53,439 nt of DNA from Deltaproteobacteria bacterium (GCA_030646755.1 JAUSKU010000068.1:1-53439); one strand, 5' to 3'. Numbered from the stretch's first letter, positions 23,186 to 33,356 are shown. Numbers and translations: made by a program. The notes: a model not told the origin generated them from the letters alone.

Positions 23186-25942
23186 ATGGGGAAGCTTAAT
23201 ATAAAGATAAACGGCAAGGATTTTGAGGCAGAGGAAGGAAGCACTATCCTTGACGTGGCCCGCGCCAACGGCATCCACATCCCGACCCTTTGCCACCATC
23301 CCCAGCTCTCCATCCACGGCGGATGCAGGATCTGCATGGTGGAGGTCAAAGGGCTTCCCAAACCTGTCACGTCTTGCACAACCCCTGTAACGAAGGACAT
23401 GGATGTCCAGACCGATACCCCTGTTGTAATAAAGCAGAGGGAGACAGTTCTGGAACTCCTGCTTTCCGATCATCCCCTGGAATGTCCTATTTGCGACGCC
23501 GCAGGGCAGTGCAAGCTCCAGGACCTCACCCACGAATACAAGATCAAGGGGAACAGATTTAACGGCGAAAAGAGGAAGGTCCCTGTTGAGGAGGTAAACC
23601 CCTTTATCCGAAGGGACTACCAGCGCTGCATCCAGTGCGGAAGGTGTACAAGGGTCTGCGATGAGGTAAGGGGAATAGGGGCCATACAGTTTGCAAACAG
23701 GGGTTTCAATACAAAGGTCTCGACCGCCGGGGACAAGGTCCTGGACTGCATATTCTGCGGCTCATGCATCCAGCAGTGCCCTGTCGGCGCCCTTACTGAA
23801 AAGCCTTCCAAGTTCAAATACAGGCCTTGGGAGACAAAGCAGGTTGAGACGACATGCGGATATTGCGGCGTTGGATGTTCCCTTACCCTTCATGTAAAGA
23901 AGAACGAGATAGTAAGGGTCACGTCAAGGGAGGATGGTACCTTAAACAAGGGGAACCTCTGCGTAAAAGGAAGATACGGATACGAGTTTGTTCACAGCGA
24001 TAAAAGGCTTACCAAGCCCTTGATAAGGAAGAACGGCGTTCTTACCCCTTCCTCATGGGAAGAGGCCCTTTCATACACTGCCAGGAAGTTCAAGGAGATA
24101 AAGCAGCGATACGGGCCTGATTCCCTCGGCGGGTTCTCTTCGGCAAAGTGTACAAACGAGGAGAATTACCTGTTCCAGAAGTTTGTAAGGATAAACTTCG
24201 AGACGAACAACTTAGACCACTGTGCACGCCTCTGACACAGCGCCACCGTGGCCAGTTTGGCCACAGCGATAGGAAGCGGCGCAATGAGCAATTCCCTCCA
24301 TGACCTGGATGAGGCGGATGTTTTCCTTGTCACCGGCTCAAACACCACTGAAGCACATCCGATAATCGGGATGCAGATATGGCAGGCCGTGAGGCACAAG
24401 AATAAGAAGCTTATTGTCATAGACCCGAGGAAGATAGAGCTTACAAAATATGCCGCCATGCACCTCAGGCAGAGGCCTGGGACAGATGTGGCCGTCTTTA
24501 ACGGCTTGGCAAGGGTCATAATGGAGGAAGGGCTTGCCGATCTCGACTTTATAAAGGATAGGACCGAGGGGTTTGAAGAGGCAAAAGAGGTCATAATGAA
24601 GTATACCCCTGAGGTTGTTGAGAAGATATCAGGGATACCGAAGGAGCAGCTGATAGAGGCTGCCAGGATATACGGTAAGGCTGAAAGGGCTTCAATATAC
24701 TGGGCCATGGGCAGCACTCAACATATAAACGGCGTACGCGGAGTGCATTCCATTGTGAATCTTGCGATGTTGACCGGGAATATAGGCAAACCAGGGACAG
24801 GGGTAAACCCGCTGAGGGGGCAGAATAATGTCCAGGGGGCATGCGATATGGGATGCCTGCCAAACCAGTTCCCAGGATATAAGCCTGTGAATGTGCCTGA
24901 AAACGTAGAAAGGGTCGAAAAGGTCTGGGGGGTAAAGGTCCCGGCAAAACCAGGGCTGACCCTTACCGAGATGGTAAATTCCATGGGCAAGGAAGGGGGC
25001 ATTAAAGGGCTTTATATCATGGGTGAAAACCCAATGATGAGCGATCCCGACCTGAACCATGCAAAAGAGTCGTTTGATTCCCTAGAATTCCTGGTGGTCC
25101 AGGATATATTCCTGACTGAGACGGCGGAACTGGCCCATGTAGTGCTTCCTGCCACTTCCTTTGCAGAGAAGGAGGGGACGTTTACCAACACGGAGAGGAG
25201 GATCCAGAGGGTAAAAAAGGCCGTCAATCCGCCCGGTGAGGCATGGGAGGATACCAAGATAATCTGCGCTCTTTCAAAGGAGATGGGATATCCGATGGAA
25301 TACCCTTCTGCCTCAAAGGTAATGGATGAGCTTGCATCGGTAACCCCGATTTATGAGTGTGTCTCCTATGAGTATCTGGACAAGGGAATAGCTGTACACT
25401 GGCCGTGCAACAGCTGTTCCATTGATCGTACTTCATGCGGCACCCTTATAATGGGGACTCCCGTACTTCACGAGGAAAAGTTTACAAGGGGGGCAGGCAA
25501 GTTCATGGCGTTCGAATTCCAACCCTCCACGGAGTGGCCTGATGACGAATATCCCCTGATACTTACGACAGGAAGGAACCTGTGGCACTGGCACGGAGGA
25601 AGCCAGACGAGAAAAGTAAGTTCTCTAAACGAGAGGTCTCCAGAACCTTATATGGAGCTCAATGCCGCTGATGCAAAGAAGATGGGTATAAGGGACAGTG
25701 AAGAGGTAAGGGTAAGCTCAAGGCGCGGGGAGATAACCTTAAAGGCAGTGGTAAGCGACAGGCCTACACCAGGAGTAGTATTCATTCCATGGCATTACAA
25801 GGAGGCAGCCGCGAATATCCTTACCATCAACGCCCTTGACCCGCAAGCAAAGATACCGGAATATAAAGTCTGCTCTGTTAAGGTTGAAAAGACAGGCGGG
25901 GGACAGAAGGAAGCAAACCGATACTCGCATTATCCGGGGTAA
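23186..25942 (+). CDS. fdhA: Selenocysteine-containing formate dehydrogenase alpha subunit (NuoG-like N-terminus)
   Basis: 918 residues read through TGA 24233-24235 as selenocysteine (residue 350, context HCARL-U-HSATVASLA). Without recoding the frame would end at 349 residues although homology continues in frame. Domains: [2Fe-2S] ferredoxin (about 1-80, GGCRICMVEV), NuoG-type His/Cys cluster (HPLECPICDAAGQC), two [4Fe-4S] sites (CIQCGRCTRVC, CIFCGSCIQQC), the [4Fe-4S] Mo domain (CGYCGVGC, GNLCVKGR) and bis-MGD binding to the end (TTGRNLWHWHGG). It oxidises formate, probably with NAD-linked or ferredoxin partners not in the window. GGAGGGAG precedes the ATG. Confidence 0.95.
24248..24264 (+). 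promoter_or_regulatory. Bacterial SECIS hairpin for UGA recoding
   Basis: A perfect 7-bp stem GTGGCCA/TGGCCAC with loop GTT starts 12 nt after the UGA. The loop G (24255) lies 20 nt downstream of the UGA, within the window required by SelB. It directly follows the selenocysteine codon of the formate dehydrogenase. Confidence 0.8.
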
Positions 25943-25946
25943 AATG

Positions 25947-25974
25947 CCGGGGCAACCCTATGTGGTTGCCCCGG
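25947..25974. terminator. Hairpin after formate dehydrogenase gene
   Basis: A perfect 11-bp stem CCGGGGCAACC/GGTTGCCCCGG with loop CTATGT, beginning 5 bp after the stop codon. There is no long U-run, so it may act as a weak terminator or an mRNA 3'-end stabiliser. Confidence 0.6.
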
Positions 25975-26027
25975 ATATTAAGTTCGCGCCTTTTGGAAAG
26001 AAGCTGAACCCGTCCCTGATTAGACTT

Positions 26028-26151
26028 CTATACTGCTCCAGCCGTTTCCATCTTCTCCAATATCCTCACCATAGCCAGCGTATCCAGTTTGCGGTATTCG
26101 AGCAGGGCCTTTCTTCCGCACCATTTTCCCCCATTCTCCCATTTGACATCT
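26028..26151 (-). pseudogene. C-terminal remnant of a DUF2779-type gene
   Basis: The minus strand reads RKALLEYRKLDTLAMVRILEKM and then a stop at 26028-26030. The LLEYCxLDTLAMVxILE pattern is the usual C-terminus of DUF2779 (Cas4/RecB-like nuclease-related) proteins. Only about 40 codons remain, with no start. The rest of 25975-26306 shows no gene. Confidence 0.5.
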
Positions 26152-26306
26152 CACGTAAATTCTTGATACACATGATTACGTGCAACAAAGGAGGTTTAAA
26201 GGTGTCGTTATAAAGAATCCTTTTAAAAAGCAGTAAGAACCTTATTCATCAGAGCATTAAACGGTCGCTGTCCCTGTTTTTCGATAACGGCGTTGGGCAA
26301 CAAAAC

Positions 26307-27089
26307 ATGAAAACAAACGAAGATAAATTTACAAGTGAACTTGAGATTTACTGCACAGAGGTTGAGGCGGCGATTAAATTCTTTTATTCTTTCCTTGCGG
26401 TCAATGCTTCGTTGGCTGATAACAAGAGGGCGCTTGATCTGGTTAATGAGGCGCCTCTTTTTTGGCGAACAATTATTGGAGCGCTCAAGACGTCATTTTT
26501 TATAACTCTTGGGCGGGTATTCGATCAGCAATCTAATCACAATGTCGATCGGCTGCTGAAGGTTGCGCATGAGTCTCTTGAGATATTCTCAACAGAGGCA
26601 TTAGAACGTCGGAAAAGAGCGGGCAGTACGAATGCCGATGAGTGGATTGACGACTACATGCGGACTGCCTATGTGCCCACTCCTGATGACTTCCGTAGGT
26701 TACGAGGTTATGTAAGAAAGTACCGTAAGGTATATGAAACAGGATACCGGGATATCAGACATAAAATTTATGCCCACAAACAACTGTCGAAGGCGGAAGA
26801 CGTTCAGGCTCTTTATGCAAAGACGAATATCAGAGAGATGCAGAAAATGCTGATTTTCTTGAATCGGTTGTACACATCCCTATGGGAGCTCTTTCATAAC
26901 GGAAGAAAACCGGTTTTGAGGCCAATGAAGTACTCTGTGGCAAGTATGAGAAAATCGGAAACCCCTCAATGGCAGAGCAAGCAAGTGCAAGAACAGGTTG
27001 TGCATGAAACAGAGATTTTTTTTAAACTACTGGCGACCGTTCCCAACGATTTGGTGGATCGGACACGAAAAAAACGCCGGTCACCGTAG
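26307..27089 (+). CDS. AbiU2-like HEPN-fold protein (possible abortive-infection RNase)
   Basis: 260 residues, mostly helical. The segment DIRHKIYAHKQ carries the R-x(4-6)-H signature of HEPN RNases in the position typical of AbiU2 (an RDKIYAH-type motif). FITLGRVFDQQSNHN upstream is also a family-like stretch. AbiU2 relatives are linked to phage abortive infection; activity here is inferred. It has no ribosome site of note before the ATG. No obvious nucleotidyltransferase or other antitoxin partner is adjacent; the next gene is carbonic-anhydrase-like. Confidence 0.65.
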   Translation: MKTNEDKFTSELEIYCTEVEAAIKFFYSFLAVNASLADNKRALDLVNEAPLFWRTIIGALKTSFFITLGRVFDQQSNHNVDRLLKVAHESLEIFSTEALERRKRAGSTNADEWIDDYMRTAYVPTPDDFRRLRGYVRKYRKVYETGYRDIRHKIYAHKQLSKAEDVQALYAKTNIREMQKMLIFLNRLYTSLWELFHNGRKPVLRPMKYSVASMRKSETPQWQSKQVQEQVVHETEIFFKLLATVPNDLVDRTRKKRRSP

Positions 27090-27187
27090 ACCGTTGTGCT
27101 GCCTACTTAATAAAAAGGTTTTATGTAAATTGACGACAAAGCTTGCCAACAAAAGCAACCTATTTTTTTGAGAGAGAGGTAAACTAA

Positions 27188-27733
27188 ATGGTAAAACTTA
27201 TTCCTGTGCAAAAGCCAGATCAGATTTTGCCAAAGTATAGAAATACGCCTATTGAGCGATTATTTTTGTATCATAATCTAAGGGAGAAGCTGCCGCCTAC
27301 ATCCATTCATGCTGAACTTCTCATAGGGATGTGCATGGATAACCGAAAGGACCTGATCATTCCGAATGAATTTGCTTACATAATCAGAGGGGCTGGTGCA
27401 AATATGCATGGCAATGAATTTGAGATATCATATGCCATAGCAGTTGGCGGCGTATCAACAATCGCATTATTGGCTCATACTGATTGCGGCATGAGTCACG
27501 TTAGTGAGAAACGAGACTCTTTCATACGTGGTTTGGTCGAGCGTGCCGGATATGACTCAGACAAAGCAGCTGAGCAATTCGACAAGTACGCTGAGATATA
27601 CCAGATAGGAGATCCGATAAAATTTATCCTCGCTGAAACAGCCCGGCTTCAAGGCTTATATCCAAAAATACTGATAGCACCCCTCCTATATAAAGTTGAA
27701 GATGATCAGTTAGAGCAGATCGTGGAAAACTAA
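27188..27733 (+). CDS. Beta-carbonic-anhydrase-like protein
   Basis: 181 residues. Likely zinc ligands are recognisable: Cys and Asp in GMCMDNRKDL (the C-x-D-x-R dyad), then His and Cys in LLAHTDCGM. The glycine-rich segment FAYIIRGAGAN also fits. It is shorter and divergent from housekeeping enzymes. Members of this branch may hydrate CO2 or, like some relatives, hydrolyse CS2 or COS; substrate unknown. GAGAGAGG precedes the ATG. Confidence 0.75.
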   Translation: MVKLIPVQKPDQILPKYRNTPIERLFLYHNLREKLPPTSIHAELLIGMCMDNRKDLIIPNEFAYIIRGAGANMHGNEFEISYAIAVGGVSTIALLAHTDCGMSHVSEKRDSFIRGLVERAGYDSDKAAEQFDKYAEIYQIGDPIKFILAETARLQGLYPKILIAPLLYKVEDDQLEQIVEN

Positions 27734-27989
27734 TATAATTGGCCCTTTCTAGCTTTGTTTAGACATTACCATACACCGCAATTGTGACGATTTATTTCGG
27801 CCACACATAAATAAAAAATCTTGTCAATTTCCCATGTATGTATTAAGTAAGGTGTATAAGGATGTGTATATGAGGACAAATGTCGTTAAAATAAAGGGGC
27901 CGCGTATACAAGAAATACCCCTTGCTGCAAGTTGTCATTTTATCGAACATGTCTTCATTATAGTGAATAAACAAGTGTCAAGGGCGGAC

Positions 27990-28943
27990 TCAAGCTTTTT
28001 GTCTGCCGAAATCCGTCATGGCTCTGAGATGGGCCTCCACCGACCTAGCAAGGGCCGTAAGGCTGTATCCCCCCTCCAGGGAGGAAAGGATCCTCCCCTT
28101 GCATGCCTTCTCTGCTATCTCAAGGACTATCTGTGTCATCTCTCTGTAGGAGTCCTCTGTCAGGAGAAGTTCGCCGAGGGGGTCGTCCTTATGTGCGTCA
28201 AACCCTGCTGATATCAGAATAAAATCAGGAGAGAATTCCAGGACGCTTTCATAAAGGGCATCTCTAAACTTCTTTACAAATTCCTCAGGCCCGGTCCCAG
28301 CCCTCATCGGTACATTTACAGTAAAACCCTCCCCCTTTCCCTCCCCCTTCTCATGGGTGGAACCTGTACCTGGATAATGAGGGTACTGATGGGTGGAAAA
28401 GTAAAGGACCGATGGGTCATCATAGAAGGCCTCCTGTGTCCCGTTCCCGTGGTGCAGGTCCCAGTCCACGATCAGCACCCTTTCTATATTATGTTTTTTC
28501 TGAAGGTATCTGGCCCCTATGGCGATATTATTGAAGAGACAGAAACCCATGGACTGCTCCGGGGTTGCATGGTGTCCGGGAGGCCTGACGAGGGCCATAC
28601 CATTTCTTATCTCCCCGGTCATTATCCTGTCTATGCCGGCCAAGACTCCGCCCACCGCAAGCATTGCAATTCTGAACGATTCTTCGGATATCGGGGTATC
28701 GGGGGTGAGGGATGTGAAACCTTTGTCCCAGGCGCTCTTTATTGTCTCAAGGTGTTCTCTTGAATGGATGAGGAGGATATCTTCCTCTCCGGCAGGCCTC
28801 GGCTCAATAAGAGAGAGTTCCTTCAGAAGGCTGGTCTCGCCAAGCCTGTCCATTATGGAGATAAGCCTATCAGGAGATTCAGGGTGGCCGTGGCCCGTCT
28901 GGTGTTTAAGGTAATCAGGATGGTAGATTATGCCTGTGGACAT
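27990..28943 (-). CDS. Histone-deacetylase-family protein (AcuC/acetylpolyamine amidohydrolase type)
   Basis: 317 residues from ATG 28943 (MSTGIIYHPDYLKHQTG); an upstream ATG at 28979 adds 12 atypical residues. Zn-amidohydrolase motifs: RPPGHHATPEQSMGFCLFNN (catalytic His pair), VLIVDWDLHHGNGTQ (Zn Asp and His), and ISAGFDAHKDDPLG (second Zn Asp). It removes acyl groups from proteins or polyamines. It is isolated, diverging from the RNA polymerase beta-prime paralogue across a spacer with a REP. Confidence 0.9.
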   Translation of the reverse strand: MSTGIIYHPDYLKHQTGHGHPESPDRLISIMDRLGETSLLKELSLIEPRPAGEEDILLIHSREHLETIKSAWDKGFTSLTPDTPISEESFRIAMLAVGGVLAGIDRIMTGEIRNGMALVRPPGHHATPEQSMGFCLFNNIAIGARYLQKKHNIERVLIVDWDLHHGNGTQEAFYDDPSVLYFSTHQYPHYPGTGSTHEKGEGKGEGFTVNVPMRAGTGPEEFVKKFRDALYESVLEFSPDFILISAGFDAHKDDPLGELLLTEDSYREMTQIVLEIAEKACKGRILSSLEGGYSLTALARSVEAHLRAMTDFGRQKA

Positions 28944-28994
28944 AAGTAGGACATTAGCAAATAGCAGTAGATGTGTCAATCGGTTCTAAAACTC

Positions 28995-29020
28995 GTAGGG
29001 GAGGGGCTTGTCCCCTCCCG
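28995..29020 (+). repeat. REP family 2, copy 1
   Basis: Palindrome beginning GTAGGGGAGGGGCTTG and ending TCCCCTCCCG, in the spacer upstream of the beta-prime paralogue. First of about fourteen copies between 29.0 and 38.1 kb. Confidence 0.9.
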
Positions 29021-29048
29021 TTGCTACCTGCCAGATGCAGAAAAATGC

Positions 29049-29077
29049 TTGACCGGTATAGTGAATAGGAATATTTT
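29049..29077 (+). promoter_or_regulatory. Sigma-70-like promoter of the beta-prime paralogue
   Basis: TTGACC (29049-29054), 17-bp spacer, TATTTT (29072-29077). The predicted start site is near 29084, directly before the GGGAGA ribosome site, giving a very short leader to the TTG start at 29098. Confidence 0.5.
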
Positions 29078-29097
29078 ATGGCAAAGGGAGATAATTT

Positions 29098-32000
29098 TTG
29101 GAAGATATTCAGAGCTTATTTGACAGGCCAAACTCATCCCAGAGCTTCGATGCTGTGCGGATTTCCATTGCCTCGTCTGAAAAGATCAGGGAATGGTCTT
29201 ACGGCGAGGTGAAGAAGCCGGAGACCATAAACTACAGGACATTCAAGCCTGAGAGGGATGGGCTTTTCTGCGCAAAGATATTCGGGCCGACTTTGGACTA
29301 TGAGTGCAACTGCGGCAAATACAAAAGGCTGAAACACAAAGGGGTCACTTGTGAGAAATGCGGTGTTGAAGTAACCCGTTCAGACGTTAGAAGGGAAAGA
29401 CTTGGGCATATTGAATTGAATGCGCCGGTGGCGCATATATGGTTTCTAAGAAATCGTCCAAGCATTATCGGAACCCTTCTTGATATGACGTTAAGGGATT
29501 TGGAAAAAGTCCTCTATTTTGAGTCGTATGTGGTTCTACATCCCGGAGATACGCCGTTAAAAGAGAAAGAACTCCTCTCTGAAGAGGCTTACAGAAAGGC
29601 GGTAGAGGAGTACGGGCCAAACTTTAAGGCAGAGATGGGTGCCGAAGCTATAAAGGAGTTATTGAAGAGGCTAAACCTTGACTCCCTCTATTCAGAGATA
29701 CGCTCCGAACTCCGGCTGACAACGTCGAAGACAAAGAAAGAGGACCTGGCAAAGCGGTTGTTAATGGTTGATAAATTTAAGGCGTCCAGACAGCGGCCTG
29801 AATTGATGATCCTCGATATTATCCCGGTTCTTCCGCCTGATTTGAGGCCTCTCGTGCCGTTGGATGGAGGCAGGTTTGCCACGTCCGATCTGAACGATTT
29901 ATACAGGAGGGTCATAAACAGGAACAACCGTCTTGCAAGACTAATGGAGCTTAACGCACCTGAGATAATCATAATGAATGAGAAGAGGATGCTTCAGGAG
30001 GCAGTAGACGCCCTCTTCGACAACGGAAGTGGCGGCAGGGTTATAACCGGACCTGACAAGAAACCGCTAAAGTCCCTCTCCGACATGATAAAGGGAAAAG
30101 AGGGAAGGTTTAGACAGAACCTTCTCGGCAAACGCGTGGACTACTCCGGCAGGTCTGTAATAGTACCCGACCCAACGTTGAAACTTCATCAATGCGGGTT
30201 ACCGAGGAAAATGGCTCTGGAGTTGTTCAAACCATTTTTATACAACAAACTTGAGCAGAGGGGAATCGCCACAACCATAAAGAGCGCCAAGATGATGGTT
30301 GAGAAGGAAAGGCCTGAGGTGTGGGACATACTGGAGGAGGTAACAAGAGAGCATCCGGTACTTCTTAACAGGGCGCCAACCCTTCACAGGCTTGGTATAC
30401 AAGCATTTGAACCTGTTCTCCATGATGACAAGGCAATCCGTCTTCATCCTCTCGTCTGTAAGGCCTTTAATGCCGATTTTGACGGCGATCAGATGGCCGT
30501 GCATATTCCGCTTTCCAAAAAAGCGCAGCTTGAATCCAGGATGTTGATGATGACGAGCGAAAATCTTCTTTCGCCCGCTGATGGCAGGCCCGTTGTGACC
30601 CCTACGAAGGAGATGGTGCTTGGTCTTTACTACCTTACGATGGAAAGGCAGGATGTTGGGGAAAACGGGGAATCGGGAGGGGACAAGCCCCTCCCCTACG
30701 ATAAAGAATTTAAAAACACGGTAGAACGTAGGGGAGGCCCTTGTGGCCTCCAGTTGGAACGGGAAGAACCTAAAAAACTATTTGCAAGCACATATGAAGT
30801 CATGGCGGCTTTCCATGCAGGGTTCATTTCTGAGCATACAAAAGTTAAGGTAAGGATTGACGGGCAGATCATCGAGACGACGGCTGGACGAGTACTGCTT
30901 AAAGATATATTGCCTGAAGGGATACCCTTTAACACCATCAATAAAACATTGCGGCAGAGGGAGATAATAGAACTGATAGAAATCGGTTACGCCGTAATCT
31001 GCAAGGATGAGACAGCTAAGTTCCTTGACCGGTTAAAAGATCTGGGCTTTGAGTATGCCACAAAGTCAGGTATTTCAATATCCATCAATGACCTTCCTGT
31101 CCCTGTCGAAAAAAGCGGTCTTGTAGAACTTGCGTGGGATAAGGTTCTGGAATACCGGCGGCAGTGCATGGAAGGGACAATCACGAAAGAAGAGTCGTAT
31201 ATCAGCAGTTTGGATTTATGGTGCAATATTACCGAAAAGATAAGAAACGCAGCCCTAAACGAGATTCAAGGCAACGCCTATAACGATGCAAATAGCTCCA
31301 TAAAACCACAGTCTTCAAACCCCATATTTATGATGATAGATTCCGGCGCAAGGGGCAACAGTCAGCAAATCGGGCAACTCTCCGGCATGGTTGGCCTCAG
31401 AGCAAAGCTGTCCGGTGAGTTAAGCGATATGCCGATTGCATCGAGTTACAGGGAAGGCCTTAGAACTCACGAATATTATATGTCATCCGTCGGTATCAGG
31501 AAAGGGCTTGCCGACACTGCACTTAAAATAGCAAATGCAGGGTATCTCACGCGCAGACTTGTGGATGTCGCGCAGGACACCATTATTATTGAAGAGGATT
31601 GCAGAACGACAAGCGGAATTTCAGTCAGCGCTTTGATTTCAGAGGGTAGAATGTTGCTCCCCTTAAAGGACAGGATAGTCGGGCGGTTTGCTGCTGAGGA
31701 AGCGCGAAACCCAAAAACCGAGGAGGTAATAATATTTCCAGGTATGGAAATAACCGAAGAAATAGCGAAAGCAATTGTAGAAAGCGGCATCAATGAGGTC
31801 CCAATCAGGACAGGACTTACATGCCAATCCTCGCATGGCATCTGCGCTAAATGTTATGGGTGGGAACCTTCGACAAAAGGGATTGTTGAGGTTGGCGAGG
31901 CTGTGGGCATCATAGCTGCCCAGTCTATTGGCGAGCCTGCCACCCAGTGTGTTCTGGACAGTAAAAAACTAAGTGGTGAGATGGTTGCAAATATAAGCTT

Positions 32001-32511
32001 AGCACGGGTTGCAGAGATATTCGAGGCTCGCGTACCAAAGGAGAAGGACGTTGTCAATTACCACAAGTGCCTTCATGAGAACGGGATACTTGCGTCGCAG
32101 CAAGGGATGGTGAACGATCTCCAGGCAATCTATAGAAAGAACAACATAGCAGTGCATGAGAAGCATTTTGAGGTTATTGTCAGGAAGATGACGGAAAAGA
32201 TCAGGATTGAAGACCCTGGAGATAGCATGTTTTTAAAAGGAGAGGTTGTACGACGCAAGGCATTTTACGAGGAAAATGCAAAGGTTGGCTATGAAGGGGG
32301 AAGTCTTGCCGTAGGTCCACCTGTAATCCTTGGTGTTAGAAAGGCCAGCTTGCAATCTGATAGTTGGATTTCGGCGGCATCCTTTCAAGAAACAGCAAAG
32401 GTTCTGACGGATGCCGCAACTGCGGGGAAAATAGACCGATTAAAAGGATTGAAAGAGAATGTTATCGTCGGCAGGCTGATACCGGCAGGGACGGGGTTTA
32501 AAAAAATGTAG
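29098..32511 (+). CDS. Divergent RNA polymerase beta-prime paralogue with altered trigger loop
   Basis: 1137 residues (canonical beta-prime about 1200-1400). The TTG start matches the family N-terminus ([11 protein letters not shown]). Kept: zinc site 1 (Cys 70, 72, 85, 88), DNA-binding [15 protein letters not shown], the catalytic [12 protein letters not shown] (about 458), zinc site 2 (EEDC, LTC, GIC, AKC) and the bridge helix [17 protein letters not shown]. Changed: the trigger loop TMRTFHTGG reads VLDSKKLSG (about 951-960), losing the Met, Arg, Phe and His that close on NTP. About 60-70 residues after FEARVPKE are missing, and two REPs are in frame at about 526-551. The stop TAG comes from another REP. 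No rpoB is adjacent. Likely a paralogue, not the housekeeping subunit. Confidence 0.85.
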   Translation: MEDIQSLFDRPNSSQSFDAVRISIASSEKIREWSYGEVKKPETINYRTFKPERDGLFCAKIFGPTLDYECNCGKYKRLKHKGVTCEKCGVEVTRSDVRRERLGHIELNAPVAHIWFLRNRPSIIGTLLDMTLRDLEKVLYFESYVVLHPGDTPLKEKELLSEEAYRKAVEEYGPNFKAEMGAEAIKELLKRLNLDSLYSEIRSELRLTTSKTKKEDLAKRLLMVDKFKASRQRPELMILDIIPVLPPDLRPLVPLDGGRFATSDLNDLYRRVINRNNRLARLMELNAPEIIIMNEKRMLQEAVDALFDNGSGGRVITGPDKKPLKSLSDMIKGKEGRFRQNLLGKRVDYSGRSVIVPDPTLKLHQCGLPRKMALELFKPFLYNKLEQRGIATTIKSAKMMVEKERPEVWDILEEVTREHPVLLNRAPTLHRLGIQAFEPVLHDDKAIRLHPLVCKAFNADFDGDQMAVHIPLSKKAQLESRMLMMTSENLLSPADGRPVVTPTKEMVLGLYYLTMERQDVGENGESGGDKPLPYDKEFKNTVERRGGPCGLQLEREEPKKLFASTYEVMAAFHAGFISEHTKVKVRIDGQIIETTAGRVLLKDILPEGIPFNTINKTLRQREIIELIEIGYAVICKDETAKFLDRLKDLGFEYATKSGISISINDLPVPVEKSGLVELAWDKVLEYRRQCMEGTITKEESYISSLDLWCNITEKIRNAALNEIQGNAYNDANSSIKPQSSNPIFMMIDSGARGNSQQIGQLSGMVGLRAKLSGELSDMPIASSYREGLRTHEYYMSSVGIRKGLADTALKIANAGYLTRRLVDVAQDTIIIEEDCRTTSGISVSALISEGRMLLPLKDRIVGRFAAEEARNPKTEEVIIFPGMEITEEIAKAIVESGINEVPIRTGLTCQSSHGICAKCYGWEPSTKGIVEVGEAVGIIAAQSIGEPATQCVLDSKKLSGEMVANISLARVAEIFEARVPKEKDVVNYHKCLHENGILASQQGMVNDLQAIYRKNNIAVHEKHFEVIVRKMTEKIRIEDPGDSMFLKGEVVRRKAFYEENAKVGYEGGSLAVGPPVILGVRKASLQSDSWISAASFQETAKVLTDAATAGKIDRLKGLKENVIVGRLIPAGTGFKKM
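30674..30751. repeat. REP family 2, copies 2-3, in frame within the beta-prime paralogue
   Basis: An inverted copy (30674-30699) is followed by a direct variant GTAGGGGAGGCCCTTGTGGC (30728-30751). They are translated as GGDKPLPY and RRGGPCGLQ between YYLTMER and [10 protein letters not shown], where canonical beta-prime has only a short variable loop. Confidence 0.92.
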
Positions 32512-32531
32512 GGGAGGCCCTCGTGGCTTCC
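32508..32531 (+). repeat. REP family 2, copy 4, supplying the stop of the beta-prime paralogue
   Basis: GTAGGGGAGGCCCTCGTGGC; the TAG at 32509-32511 is the stop codon of the upstream gene, which ends PAGTGFKKM instead of continuing into a native tail. Confidence 0.9.
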
Positions 32532-32553
32532 AGCCGGAAAGGGGAAAGGACAA

Positions 32554-33093
32554 ATGAGCGACAACACATATAGCCCCAAAGACGTAGGGGAGGGGCTTGT
32601 CCCCTCCTCCTCTATCCCCTCCCCTTATCCACACCGAAAACCAACCAGACTGAAGGACTTCGATTATGCCGCAGCCAATATGGTTTTCTTTGCGACCCTG
32701 TGCTGCCTGGACAAGAGACAGGCCTTTGTGAAGGGCGATTTCAACGCAGCGATTGTAGATTGCATCAAAAAAGAGAGGGAAAGAATTGGTCACGCGGTAT
32801 ATGCCTTTTGCCTTATGCCTGACCATATTCATCTTCTTATAGGCCCTCTGGAGACAGGAGTTCCAGTCACGCAGTTCATGGGCGCATTAAGCAGCCTGAT
32901 AACAAGATTGTCTTGGAGCCACGGCTTCGCTGGTCGCCTGTTCCAACGCAGTTTTTATGACCACGTGGTAAGGAAAGATGAGGATTTGAAGAGGGTCGCC
33001 GAATATATCCTGAATAATCCGGTTCGCAAAGGGGTTGTGGCGAATTGGCAAGATTACAAGCATTGCGGGTTCATTGATCCGTTGCCGTTGTAG
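32554..33093 (+). CDS. REP-associated tyrosine transposase (RAYT), second copy
   Basis: 179 residues. HUH motif PDHIHLLIGP and the tail EYILNNPVRKGVVANW with the family NPVRxG signature. It is distinct in sequence from the RAYT at 7513-8082. Its first 30 codons run through a REP (32584-32609, read as [10 protein letters not shown]). Its stop TAG (33091-33093) lies in another REP. It is therefore the best candidate to have spread REP family 2 through this region. Confidence 0.88.
   Translation: MSDNTYSPKDVGEGLVPSSSIPSPYPHRKPTRLKDFDYAAANMVFFATLCCLDKRQAFVKGDFNAAIVDCIKKERERIGHAVYAFCLMPDHIHLLIGPLETGVPVTQFMGALSSLITRLSWSHGFAGRLFQRSFYDHVVRKDEDLKRVAEYILNNPVRKGVVANWQDYKHCGFIDPLPL
32584..32609 (+). repeat. 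REP family 2, copy 5, in the RAYT N-terminal codons
   Basis: GTAGGGGAGGGGCTTG followed by TCCCCTCC; translated in frame near the start of the RAYT gene. Confidence 0.9.
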
Positions 33094-33306
33094 GGGCGGT
33101 CCCTTGTGGCTGGCTGCATTGGAATAGGACAGGAGAGACAACCCGGGAGGGGACAAGCCCCTCCCCTACGGGATTGTAAACCGTTTTGTATTGATGTTGG
33201 TATTGTAGGGGAGGCCCTTGTGCCCTCCTGATGGGAAGGGTAAAGTGTGGTAGAGCGCGACAACAAAGAACCCAAAAGTCGTAGGGGAGGGGCTTGTCCC
33301 CTCCCG
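33090..33306. repeat. Cluster of four REP family 2 copies
   Basis: Copies at 33090-33113 (direct, providing the RAYT stop), 33144-33169 (inverted), 33205-33228 (direct variant) and 33281-33306 (direct). Spacers of about 30-50 bp between them have no coding signs. Confidence 0.9.
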
Positions 33307-33356
33307 CTGAGGGCAGGTTGGGGGCGGAGATTACTTGTTAAATGGAGGTAGTTAAA

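Noticed and set aside
24248..25942. A separate second molybdopterin oxidoreductase gene starting at an ATG after the TGA
   Set aside because: Homology continues in frame through the TGA in the exact Sec position of formate dehydrogenases, and a SECIS-like hairpin follows; one selenoprotein is the better reading.
26281..26306. attC boundary upstream of the AbiU2-like gene
   Set aside because: GTTGGGC fits GTTRRRY, but no matching hairpin or second core was found at the 3' end of the gene.
27834..28211. Plus-strand ORF of 125 codons
   Set aside because: Most of it lies antisense to the histone-deacetylase-family gene and has no protein-like features.
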